A stretch of 64,000 nt of DNA, from contig CANMLW010000017.1 in assembly GCA_947498705.1 (NCBI GenBank), positions 21,088-85,087 on the forward strand, written 5' to 3'. The notes under the pieces were generated by a model. It made no database searches and was not told the DNA's origin. It saw only the letters and a program-made list of their open reading frames with translations. Of this stretch, positions 25,696 through 33,733 are shown one piece after another; the first letter of the stretch is position 1, and each line of letters opens with the position of its first letter. The DNA is from an uncultured Aquimarina sp. (GTDB taxonomy: Bacteria; Bacteroidota; Bacteroidia; Flavobacteriales; Flavobacteriaceae). A program made the position numbers and the translations under genes.

Positions 25696-27636
25696 GTGCA
25701 GAAAATAAACCGAATTATTACTATCCTACTAGTTGTATGCACCTTTATTAATTTGGTTACTGGCTGTAAGACCCTACAGTTAGGTGTACAAGGCGCCTCT
25801 TCTCCTGTTACCACACAAAAGACGGTAACAAATACTTCTCCAATACGAGCTTATTTAGATCTGATAAACGTTGTTGATGATAAGGTCAAAGTAGAAGTAC
25901 AAGTTAAAATAGAAGGATCTGATACTATAAATTACTATATGCCCAAAATTGTACCGGGTACTTATCAAAATAATAACTTTGGAAATTTGATCGAAGATAT
26001 TAAAGCATATGATCAGAATGGAGTAGCAATAGCAATTCAAAAACAAAGTAATAATCACTGGAAAATAACGAATGCCCGTAAACTACATAAAATTGTCTAT
26101 TGGGTTAATGATACTTTTGACTCTGAAGATATTCATAAAGTTTTTTCTCCAACAGGCAGCAATATTTTAAAGGATAAGAACTTTGTATTAAACCTATACG
26201 CTTTTGTGGGATACTTTGATAATATGAAAGAAAATCACTATAAACTATTTATTAAATACCCTTCTCATCTCGAAGCATCAACATCTGCAAAAGAAATGTC
26301 TTTTGGTCAAAAACCCCCAGTAAGTACTTCAAAACACAATTCTGATTATTTTGCCTTTGATAGATACGCAGATATGATTGATCACCCCATTATGTATTCT
26401 ATACCAAATAAGGCAACCTTTACTGTGAATGACATTGAAGTATTATTAAGTGTATATTCTAATAGTTCAAGACATAAAGCCTCGACTATCATGCGCCATT
26501 TGGAGAATGTAATAAGAGCTCAAAAAAATTTTCTGGGAGATATCAATTCTACCAAAAAATATAGCATTTTATTATATCTTGCATCAGCAAAGGCAGACGA
26601 TGCCAAAGGTTTTGGTGCTTTAGAACATAATACATCTACAGTTGTAGTACTACCCGAATCACTTTCAACAAAAAAACTAAACCCCGCGTTGACCGATGTG
26701 GTCTCTCATGAGTTTTTTCATATCGTAACTCCACTAACCATTCATTCAAAAGAAATTCATAATTTCGACTATAATGAACCCAAAATGTCTCAACATCTTT
26801 GGTTATACGAAGGCACTACCGAATATTTCTCTATACTTTTCCAGATAACACAAGGGCTTATTTCTAAAAAGCAATTCCTAGAACGTATTATGGAAAAGAT
26901 AGAAAATGCAGCTCTTTTTGACGATACCATGTCGTTTACAACAATGAGCAAAAATATACTTAAAGAACCTTATCAAAAAAACTATAGAAATGTTTATGAA
27001 AAAGGTGCATTAATATCAATGTGTATAGATATTCTAATGCGAGAAAAAAGCTCAGGACAATATGGTATTCTAGACTTGGTCAAAAAGTTATCAAAACAAT
27101 TTGGTGCCGACAAACCTTTTGAAGACAGTGAATTCATAAAAATTGTTGAACAAGCTTCATACCCAGAAATAAGTGCTTTTTTACAAAAACATGTTGTTAA
27201 TAACACTCCCATAGATTACGAATTTTATCTAAAAAAACTTGGGGTTCACTATACTGTTAAGAATATTCCTTCTTCTTATTTTATTTATCAACAAGAACCC
27301 TTTGTAAAAGGATCAGAAGCAACCAAAGAAGTGCTATTTACATCTGATATCCCTTTTAATAGTTTTCTTAAAAAATTAGGTGTAAGAAAAGGAGATGTGC
27401 TGTTAAGTATCAATCAAAAAAAATACAATCTAAAAAACATTTACGACCTATTTGGAGATTCTGATAAATGGAATATAGGAGATGATATCATTTTTAAAAT
27501 TAAACGAGATGATTCTATTTTAGACCTAACCTCGAAAGTAGTTAAACCTACAGTAGAAAAAATTATTCTTCAGCAAGATATAAGCGCCCCGGCAGAGCAA
27601 AAAGCATTATTCAAAAAATGGATAGACGAATTATAA
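25696..27636 (+). CDS. M61-family metallopeptidase with PDZ domain, lipoprotein
   Basis: 646 residues, GTG start at 25696 two bases after the HAD stop. The signal peptide ends in LVTGCKTL, a lipobox, so it should be an envelope lipoprotein. The order is an N-terminal beta domain of M61 (RAYLDLINVVDDKVKVEVQV), the zinc site VVSHEFFHIVTPL (His338, Glu339, His342) with the downstream Glu in LWLYEGTTEYFS, then a C-terminal PDZ domain (about 540-620; FLKKLGVRKGDVLLSINQKK). M61 glycyl aminopeptidases trim N-terminal Gly/Ala. All catalytic residues are present. It sits in a three-gene set with the hydrolase and HAD genes. Confidence 0.9.
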   Translation: MQKINRIITILLVVCTFINLVTGCKTLQLGVQGASSPVTTQKTVTNTSPIRAYLDLINVVDDKVKVEVQVKIEGSDTINYYMPKIVPGTYQNNNFGNLIEDIKAYDQNGVAIAIQKQSNNHWKITNARKLHKIVYWVNDTFDSEDIHKVFSPTGSNILKDKNFVLNLYAFVGYFDNMKENHYKLFIKYPSHLEASTSAKEMSFGQKPPVSTSKHNSDYFAFDRYADMIDHPIMYSIPNKATFTVNDIEVLLSVYSNSSRHKASTIMRHLENVIRAQKNFLGDINSTKKYSILLYLASAKADDAKGFGALEHNTSTVVVLPESLSTKKLNPALTDVVSHEFFHIVTPLTIHSKEIHNFDYNEPKMSQHLWLYEGTTEYFSILFQITQGLISKKQFLERIMEKIENAALFDDTMSFTTMSKNILKEPYQKNYRNVYEKGALISMCIDILMREKSSGQYGILDLVKKLSKQFGADKPFEDSEFIKIVEQASYPEISAFLQKHVVNNTPIDYEFYLKKLGVHYTVKNIPSSYFIYQQEPFVKGSEATKEVLFTSDIPFNSFLKKLGVRKGDVLLSINQKKYNLKNIYDLFGDSDKWNIGDDIIFKIKRDDSILDLTSKVVKPTVEKIILQQDISAPAEQKALFKKWIDEL

Positions 27637-27697
27637 AATCCTATTTCTCGTTCCCTCACAATGAATTATAATAACAACATCAATTAAAAAATCACTA

Positions 27698-29002
27698 ATG
27701 GAAAACATTCCTTTTTTTACAGAAGACACCATAGTTTTTGGTATTTTATTACTTTGTCTAGGGCTCGTGTTTTACACCTCGTCTATAAATAAAGGTTTTT
27801 GGAAAGCCTTTTACAAATATGTCCCTGCATTATTGTTATGTTATCTGTTACCTGCCATATTTAATTCTTTAGGAATTATTTCACCAGAATGGAAAGAATT
27901 AGACGCCGATGGAAACCTTGTTGAAAAATCATCTAAGGTATATTATATCGCTAGTAGGTTTTTACTACCGGCTTCATTAGTGCTTATGACCTTGAGTATA
28001 GACCTAAAAGCAATCTTTAATCTAGGTCCTAAGGCGATTATCATGTTTTTGACAGGTACTTTTGGAATTATTATTGGTGGTCCTATTGCTATCTTATTAA
28101 TTTCACTTGTTTCTCCAGAGACTGTAGGAGGTGCTGGTTTTGATGCGGTCTGGAGAGGGTTATCTACACTTGCTGGCAGCTGGATTGGTGGAGGCGCTAA
28201 CCAGGCAGCTATGCTAGAAATCTACGAATACAATCCAGAAAAATATGGAGGAATGGTGCTTGTTGATATTGTGGTGGCTAATATTTGGATGGCACTTTTA
28301 TTAATAGGAATTGGTAAGAGCAATAAAATTGATCGTTGGTTAAAAGCAGATACCACCGCCATAGAGTCCTTGAAAGAAAAAGTATCGAATTATGCCCAGA
28401 GTATAACTAGAACACCAACACTTACCGATTATATAATTATGCTTTCGATTGCCTTTGTTACAGTAGGGCTTTCTCATTGGGGAGCCAATGGCATTTCTTC
28501 TTTTTTATCTGGTAATTTTGAGATTTTTAATGACAAGAGTTCTGCTTTATCTTCTTTTACATCCAAATTTTTCTGGATGATCACTCTTGCCACCACCATC
28601 GGAATTTTATTATCCTATACAAAGGCAAAACAGTATGAAGGAGCTGGTGCTAGTAAGTTAGGAAGTATTTTTATCTATATCCTTGTAGCTACTATTGGTA
28701 TGAAAATGGATCTAAGTATGATTTTTGAAAATCCTGGGCTTATTGCTATTGGTTTGGTTTGGATGACTATTCATGCATTATTACTTGTTGGTGTCGCAAA
28801 ATTAATCAAAGCCCCCTATTTCTTTCTAGCCGTTGGGAGTCAAGCAAATGTTGGTGGAGCAGCCTCTGCTCCTGTTGTAGCCGCTGCTTTTCACCCCTCA
28901 CTAGCCACCGTGGGTGTACTACTCGCCGTTTTTGGATATGTAGTAGGAACCTATGGAGCTATATTATGCACTTATTTAATGCAAATTGCTTCAGTTGGGT
29001 AG
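27698..29002 (+). CDS. DUF819-family integral membrane protein
   Basis: 434 residues with about ten to twelve membrane helices and the glycine-rich family motif LAGSWIGGGANQAAML (about 158-173), echoed near the C-terminus by GSQANVGGAASAPVVAAAF (about 382-400). Such inverted repeats resemble CPA/BASS-type transporters. Family members (YjcL) are of unknown substrate. It starts 61 bp after the M61 gene on the same strand. Confidence 0.87.
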   Translation: MENIPFFTEDTIVFGILLLCLGLVFYTSSINKGFWKAFYKYVPALLLCYLLPAIFNSLGIISPEWKELDADGNLVEKSSKVYYIASRFLLPASLVLMTLSIDLKAIFNLGPKAIIMFLTGTFGIIIGGPIAILLISLVSPETVGGAGFDAVWRGLSTLAGSWIGGGANQAAMLEIYEYNPEKYGGMVLVDIVVANIWMALLLIGIGKSNKIDRWLKADTTAIESLKEKVSNYAQSITRTPTLTDYIIMLSIAFVTVGLSHWGANGISSFLSGNFEIFNDKSSALSSFTSKFFWMITLATTIGILLSYTKAKQYEGAGASKLGSIFIYILVATIGMKMDLSMIFENPGLIAIGLVWMTIHALLLVGVAKLIKAPYFFLAVGSQANVGGAASAPVVAAAFHPSLATVGVLLAVFGYVVGTYGAILCTYLMQIASVG

Positions 29003-29139
29003 CCTAAACAATCAAATACTTTTGGAGAACTTGCGTACATTCAAAACCCATAAAAAACATTAATCAAATAAAAAATAGCTGTTTTTTTTAAAATAAAACA
29101 TGCATATTTGCGACCTTTATCACAACCAAAAAACATAAG

Positions 29140-29883
29140 ATGAAGTATTTATCTATTTCTATTTTTTTAATGGCCTTTTTTACCAGTTGTAACACTCCTG
29201 TAAAAGAAGGAAACTTAATCATTACCGGGAATATCAAAGGTTTAAAAAAAGGAACTATATATTTACAAAAAGTTAAAGATACCACACTGGTAACTGTAGA
29301 CTCTATGGTAGTTAAAGGAAATGCCGAATTTGCATTTACCTCTCAGATTCAAGAACCAGAAATTCATTACATATATCTTGATAAAGCAGATGGGAAACAA
29401 TATAACGATCGTATTGATTTTTTTGCAGAACCTGGAGAAATTAGAATTACTACTAATGTAATGGACTTTGAAAGAGACATAAAAATAGTTGGAGGAAAAA
29501 ATCAGATGCAATACGCAGTATATAAAAAAATGCTCCAGCGATTTAATGATAGAAATCTTAGGTTAATAAAAGAGAATTTTGAAGCGGATAAACAAAAAGA
29601 TGAAGAGAAATTAATCGAAAACGATAAAGCATACAAAAACTTATTACGACAAAAATACCTGTACACAGTAAATTTTGCTCTTCTTAATAAAAAATTAGAA
29701 GTTGCCCCTTATGTTACACTTAATGAAATTTATGATGCTAACATCAAACTTTTGGACACAGTTGCTCAATCATTAAGCCCTAAGGTAAAAAAATCAACCT
29801 ATGGAAAGCAATTAATTAACTATGTTAAAGATCTTAAAGCTAAAAAAGCCCAGAGTAAAGAAGAAAACGCTAAAGAACAGTAA
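29140..29883 (+). CDS. DUF4369-domain lipoprotein
   Basis: 247 residues with the lipobox MAFFTSCNTPVKEG. DUF4369 follows directly: GNLIITGNIKGLKKGTIYLQ (about 22-41), VDSMVVKGNAEFAFTS and the FFAEPGEIRITTNV strand (about 105-118). In many Bacteroidota proteins this domain precedes a thioredoxin domain. Here that domain is missing and the C-terminal half is a charged helical region ending in KDLKAKKAQSKEENAKEQ. It is probably surface or periplasmic, role unknown. A strong terminator follows. Confidence 0.82.
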   Translation: MKYLSISIFLMAFFTSCNTPVKEGNLIITGNIKGLKKGTIYLQKVKDTTLVTVDSMVVKGNAEFAFTSQIQEPEIHYIYLDKADGKQYNDRIDFFAEPGEIRITTNVMDFERDIKIVGGKNQMQYAVYKKMLQRFNDRNLRLIKENFEADKQKDEEKLIENDKAYKNLLRQKYLYTVNFALLNKKLEVAPYVTLNEIYDANIKLLDTVAQSLSPKVKKSTYGKQLINYVKDLKAKKAQSKEENAKEQ

Positions 29884-29921
29884 ATCGTTCTTTTCTCTGC
29901 TTAAAAACAAATAGCATGTAT

Positions 29922-29955
29922 AAAAAAGTCCAGAGCATATGTTCTGGACTTTTTT
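29922..29955 (+). terminator. Terminator after the DUF4369 gene (copy A of a repeated block)
   Basis: AAAAAAGTCCAGA (29922-29934) pairs with TCTGGACTTTTTT (29943-29955) around CATATGT. It works in either direction. It is followed by ACTTAGAGCCG, exactly as in the second copy at 30809, which marks a duplicated segment. Confidence 0.85.
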
Positions 29956-29960
29956 ACTTA

Positions 29961-29982
29961 GAGCCGTTAGAGGTGCTCGAAC
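29961..29982 (-). pseudogene. Degenerate 3' end of a tRNA-Thr gene
   Basis: GAGCCGTTAGAGGTGCTCGAAC matches the 3' end of the intact tRNA-Thr at 30849 (GAGCCGATGGAGGGACTCGAAC) with four differences. It covers the acceptor 3' strand and part of the T arm. The upstream terminator hairpin is duplicated too. A partial 3' tRNA copy is the usual product of site-specific integration into a tRNA gene. Confidence 0.6.
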
Positions 29983-30311
29983 ATTACTATAATTAATATT
30001 CTTTTTCATTAATGCTAAAGGTGTGTTGCTTTTAATGGAATTATTTTGCAACCTACAGAGTCAACATAGCCTATCCTTTCTACCACTGTTAAATATCCCC
30101 AAAAATTAATAGTGAACATTCTATTTCCAAGCTTTTTACATATTTAAATAATCATCCCGAAACAAACTTGACGGTTCGTTCTAAATAATATCTAACTGCT
30201 CACTACTATTTCACTGCAAACAAGTCAACACACACCCTGTCAATGATTTATATTTATATTGTAATTTGGAAACTACACAAAAAAAGATAAAAATATAATA
30301 CTTGTTATCTT

Positions 30312-30717
30312 ATGATGCATTGGTTTAGTATCACATGTTCTAATAAAGATTATGACAGCTCTATCGATGATACCTCTACAACCATTAGCGCAATAGATTT
30401 TGAAGTCACTATAGACAAAAACCCCACAAAAGAACAAGAATTAGGCGCTGTAGAAGCTATCTACCGACTAGGGAGAACTAATCTATAGTATTATTACAGA
30501 AACCCCAGTAGATGCTTTTGATGTAAATACCAAAACAGGAGTACTAACAATAACAAACACCACTCTTTTTGATTTTGAAACCAGAACATCGCTTACCGCA
30601 ACAGTATTGATGAAAAATAGAAACAATGATATTTTAACAAGCGTATTTATTACTAATAATCCTCCTCTTTCTTATATACAAATAGATGACCCATCAACAT
30701 CTGTTTTAATGAATTGA
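30312..30717 (+). pseudogene. Frameshifted cadherin-like domain fragment
   Basis: Frame 30312-30488 reads MMHWFSITCSNKDYDSS and TISAIDFEVTIDKNPTKEQ, then breaks. From 30472 the next frame continues GELIYSIITETPVDAFDVNT and TGVLTITNTTLFDFETRT up to the TGA at 30715. Joined, they make one cadherin-type repeat of flavobacterial surface proteins (FTVTIDENPT ... ITSQTP..A..I...TG.LT..D..LFDFE). One extra base near 30470 explains the break. Only about one repeat is left of what is normally a long adhesin, so this is a relic, lying between the two tRNA-end copies. Confidence 0.65.
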
Positions 30718-30806
30718 TCAAAAGACAATACAGCCAGTTATTCTGATAATTGTACCCAATAATAAAATCACTACTTCAAGATTTTATTAAAGTAACTATT
30801 TTTCAT

Positions 30807-30842
30807 AAAAAAAAGTCCTGAACATATATTCAGGACTTTTTT
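30807..30842 (-). terminator. Terminator next to tRNA-Thr (copy B of a repeated block)
   Basis: AAAAAAGTCCTGAA pairs with TTCAGGACTTTTTT (30807-30842). On the minus strand it sits 6-7 bp beyond the tRNA-Thr 3' end and would end its transcript. Confidence 0.85.
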
Positions 30843-30848
30843 ACTTAG

Positions 30849-30922
30849 AGCCGATGGAGGGACTCGAACCCACGACCTGCTGATTACAAATCAGCTGCTC
30901 TAGCCAGCTGAGCTACATCGGC
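30849..30922 (-). tRNA. tRNA-Thr (anticodon UGU)
   Basis: 74 nt on the minus strand. The acceptor GCCGATG (5', ending at 30922) pairs with CATCGGC (30850-30856 on the plus strand) and the discriminator is U. D arm GCTC...GAGC, anticodon stem CTGAT/ATCAG with loop TTTGTAA giving anticodon TGT, T arm GTGGGTTCGAGTCCC. No CCA is encoded. Confidence 0.96.
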
Positions 30923-30979
30923 AAAGCGGTTGCAAATATAATAGCTACAACCGTTTTTGCAAATATTTTTTAAAAAAAA

Positions 30980-31246
30980 TTACAAAGAATTTACTTTTTC
31001 TATCAAAGACTCTGCTGTTTTCTGCAAATCTTCTCTTAAAGCCTTAAAATGTTGCTTGGCATTCTCTAATTTACGCTCATTTGCTCTTTCCATAAAACTA
31101 TCAAAAGATGCTATAGCCTCGTCAATTATTGCTTCTCCTTTTTTACTATCCTTGTCTGGGTTTTCTAACCCTTTTAAATAAACTACTTCTATAATATCTC
31201 CAAGTACGTAGTTTATATCTTTCTTAAGGTCTCTCTTGTTTGCCAT
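30980..31246 (-). CDS. Small helical protein, unknown function
   Basis: 88 residues, highly charged and helical throughout: it begins MANKRDLKKDINYVLGDIIE and continues with a long amphipathic coiled coil (SFDSFMERANERKLENAKQH). No signal peptide or known motif. Proteins of this size and start are common in flavobacteria and conserved enough to be real. It is followed by tRNA-Thr and preceded by the peroxiredoxin gene on the same strand. Function unknown. Confidence 0.7.
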   Translation of the reverse strand: MANKRDLKKDINYVLGDIIEVVYLKGLENPDKDSKKGEAIIDEAIASFDSFMERANERKLENAKQHFKALREDLQKTAESLIEKVNSL

Positions 31247-31294
31247 ATCAAATTTATTTTCCGCAAAATTAATATTTTCTATTAACCAACACTA

Positions 31295-31755
31295 TTATTC
31301 TTCACTTATTTCTTTTAGAGTCTTTAACGCCATTTTTATATGACTAGAAGCTTTTCTGTCGTTAAACTTTAAACGTACCGTTCCTTTCTTATCGATCACA
31401 TAAGTTTCTCTACCTGGTAAGAGTCCAAATAATTCTGAGTGCACACCAAAAAGTCTCTGTAATTCTCCTTTATCATCTGATAAAAAACAAAAGGTAACTT
31501 ATATCTTTTTTTAAACCTAGCATGAGAACGAACTTTATCACTACTGATTCCGATTACTTCTGCTCCATAAGAAGTAAACAATTCATAATCATCTCGAAAA
31601 CCACAAGCTTCTTTAATACAACCAGGTGTGAAATTTTTAGGATAAAAGTAGATTACAACGGGAGTTACTCCAATAATGCTTGAGCTATGAAACAATTGCC
31701 CATTATCATCAATTGCCTTAAAAAAAGGAACAAAATCACCCACTTCTACCCCCAT
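31295..31755 (-). pseudogene. Peroxiredoxin (BCP/AhpC-TSA), interrupted by a one-base frameshift
   Basis: Thiol peroxidase of about 153 residues split at a T6 run (A6 on the plus strand, 31482-31487). Up to the break the reading frame is normal: VEVGDFVPFFKAIDDNGQLF, FYPKNFTPGCIKEACGFRDD with peroxidatic Cys46, then KRYKLPFVF. After the break the proper sequence continues one frame away (LSDDKGELQRLFGVHSELFG, LLPGRETYVIDKKGTVRLKF, ALKTLKEISEE, stop at 31295). One more T restores a full-length protein. Unshifted translation ends at 31396 after 119 residues. It could be an inactivating mutation or a sequencing or assembly error. It lies 3 bp from the PTPS gene. Confidence 0.8.
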
Positions 31756-31758
31756 AAT

Positions 31759-32169
31759 TTATTCTCCTTTATAAATCACAAAATTTCGAGGGGTTTCATA
31801 TAAAGTGACTTCGATATCATATCGAATAGGTATTTTATCTCTTAACCTATTCCAGATAACAAAGGCAATATTTTCTACGGTCGGATTTAACTCTCTAAAC
31901 TCTTCTACTTCTTCATTTAGATTTTTATGATCCATGTAATCCTCTACTTCTGTTTTTATATACTCTTTTAAAATTTTAAGATCTATTAAAAAACCTGTTT
32001 CCGGATCAACAGTTCCAACTACCCCCACAATTAACTCATAATTATGACCATGATATTTTGGATTACTGCATTTCCCAAATACCTCTTCATTCTTTTTATC
32101 ACTCCACTCTTTTTTATACAATCGATGTGCTGCATTAAAATGAGCTTTTCTACATGCTTTAATCCTCAT
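31759..32169 (-). CDS. 6-pyruvoyl-tetrahydropterin / 6-carboxytetrahydropterin synthase
   Basis: 136-residue PTPS/QueD-superfamily enzyme acting on dihydroneopterin triphosphate. Zinc ligands are in KAHFNAAHRLY (His) and KYHGHNYEL (HGH). The catalytic Cys precedes it as CSNPKYHGH, a C-x5-HGH spacing like animal PTPS rather than the C-x3-HGH of E. coli QueD. DPETGFLIDL and MDHKNLN are also PTPS-like. The product may therefore be pyruvoyl-tetrahydropterin or queuosine precursor; sequence alone does not decide. It overlaps the idi gene by 4 nt. Confidence 0.9.
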   Translation of the reverse strand: MRIKACRKAHFNAAHRLYKKEWSDKKNEEVFGKCSNPKYHGHNYELIVGVVGTVDPETGFLIDLKILKEYIKTEVEDYMDHKNLNEEVEEFRELNPTVENIAFVIWNRLRDKIPIRYDIEVTLYETPRNFVIYKGE

Positions 32170-32684
32170 ATGGCAATGTATGAATAAAATTTTTCAAAAA
32201 TAATTTTAAACCACTCTGTATATATTTCGGGTTGTACCGCTATATCATTCTTAACCGCTTCTATAGACATCCATTTCCAATCGGCTACCTCTTCTGGATT
32301 GACAATAGGGTCTGACTCATAACTACCCAGCAATACATGATCATATTCATGCTCTGTTAGTCCATTATCAAAAGGAGCCTTATAAATAAATGAAATTGAA
32401 TCTTTAAGCTCTGTAGTAAATCCCATTTCTTCTTGCAACCTGCGTTTTCCTGCCTCTATATTACTTTCTCCTTCTCTTTGATGACTACAACATGTGTTGG
32501 TCCATAACCCAGGTGAGTGATATTTATGATTTGCTCTTTTCTGTAGCATTATCTCCTTTTTATCATTCAGGATAAATACAGAAAAAGCTCTATGTAAAAC
32601 GGCTTTTTGATGCGCCTCCAATTTAGGCATTAATCCAATCTGCTCATCTTTTTCATTTACTAGAATAACTTGTTCTTCTTTCAT
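32166..32684 (-). CDS. idi: Isopentenyl-diphosphate delta-isomerase, type I
   Basis: 172-residue Nudix-fold enzyme that interconverts IPP and DMAPP for isoprenoid (carotenoid, menaquinone) synthesis. Active-site Cys lies in LWTNTCCSHQREGE (about 61-74) and the metal/proton relay in RRLQEEMGF and EHEYDHVLLG. WKWMSIEAV is in the usual place. Its stop overlaps the PTPS start by 4 nt, so the two genes and the peroxiredoxin probably share a transcript. Confidence 0.93.
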   Translation of the reverse strand: MKEEQVILVNEKDEQIGLMPKLEAHQKAVLHRAFSVFILNDKKEIMLQKRANHKYHSPGLWTNTCCSHQREGESNIEAGKRRLQEEMGFTTELKDSISFIYKAPFDNGLTEHEYDHVLLGSYESDPIVNPEEVADWKWMSIEAVKNDIAVQPEIYTEWFKIIFEKFYSYIAI

Positions 32685-32856
32685 AAAATTAGTATTGCAT
32701 CAAAACTACAAAATCATAAGTGTAAATCATAATGTACAAAAACCAATACGGTATAATTTTTGTTGTATCTAAATTCACATCTATAAAACTCAATGCTTAC
32801 AATAAAAATTACTATCTTAAAAACCCCTTTATTTACTAACCTAAAAAATATATTCT

Positions 32857-33624
32857 GTGCATTTACTTAAAACTTTTGGTTTCCTGTTTATCTTTTCTTT
32901 TATTCTTGTTGGTTGTTCTGATGACGATTCTTCTACTGCAGTTAATGCCTCTCAACAAAGCAACAAGCAGCCTTTAGGTGAATCTGCCAACGACCTATTA
33001 AGTGCGAATAAATTTACCAGTTTACATATAGAAATTGTTTCTGTAGAAGGTTTTGAGCCAACAGAAGCTGCAGTTACCGGTTTACAGCAATTTTTACAAG
33101 ACAGGTTATTCAAACCAGATGGTATTACCATTACTCGTCGTTCTATTGCTTCTTCAGGAAAAGCTCCTTTTTCTATTAAAGAAATTGCAGAAATTGAAAA
33201 CAATAACAGAACTATTTTTAATGAAGAAAATGATATTGCAGTATATATTTATTTTGCAGATGGAAGCAACGAAGATGATACCGAGAATACTATAACATTA
33301 GGATCTGCCTATTTTAATACTTCTTTGGTTATCTATGAAGGCACCTTACGAAATCTAAGTAAACGTCCCGATTCTCCATCACTTAGTGCTATTGAAACCA
33401 CAACACTTCATCACGAATTTGCTCATCTTATGGGGTTGGTAAATATAGGAACCCCAGATTTATCCAACCACGAAGACCAGGATGCTGAGAACCATTGTAA
33501 CGTATCTGGCTGTTTGATGGAAGCTGCGATAAACTTCGGGTCTGGTATGATGGGGATGGGAAATGAAATCCCCGTTCTCGATCCCTTATGTCTAGCCGAT
33601 TTAAGAGGTAATGGTGGAAAATAA
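32857..33624 (+). CDS. Membrane-associated metalloprotease lipoprotein
   Basis: 255 residues, GTG start at 32857, with the lipobox FSFILVGCSDDDSS. The zinc motif is TTLHHEFAHLMGLVNIG (HEFAH, His about 189-193) with third ligand candidates in the following NHEDQDAENHC. CNVSGCLMEAAI holds the Met-turn. The central DIAVYIYFADGSNEDD is typical of flavobacterial lipoprotein peptidases near M10/M57-like metzincins. Substrate unknown. A bidirectional terminator separates it from the convergent DUF885 gene. Confidence 0.82.
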   Translation: MHLLKTFGFLFIFSFILVGCSDDDSSTAVNASQQSNKQPLGESANDLLSANKFTSLHIEIVSVEGFEPTEAAVTGLQQFLQDRLFKPDGITITRRSIASSGKAPFSIKEIAEIENNNRTIFNEENDIAVYIYFADGSNEDDTENTITLGSAYFNTSLVIYEGTLRNLSKRPDSPSLSAIETTTLHHEFAHLMGLVNIGTPDLSNHEDQDAENHCNVSGCLMEAAINFGSGMMGMGNEIPVLDPLCLADLRGNGGK

Positions 33625-33651
33625 ATATAATTAATCATATAATCACAAAAC

Positions 33652-33693
33652 AAAAAAGACGTAAGCTATAAATTTATAGCTTACGTCTTTTTT
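33652..33693. terminator. Bidirectional terminator
   Basis: AAAAAAGACGTAAGCTATAA and its reverse complement form a near-perfect palindrome from 33652 to 33693, with A and T runs on both sides. It serves the two convergent genes. Confidence 0.9.
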
Positions 33694-33733
33694 GTTTTCT
33701 TCTTACAGAGAACTCAATTGCAAAAATCAACTG

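Noticed and set aside
31295..31755. Programmed frameshift in the peroxiredoxin
   Set aside because: No slippery heptamer plus stimulatory structure is evident, and peroxiredoxins are not known to use frameshifting. Mutation or assembly error is simpler.
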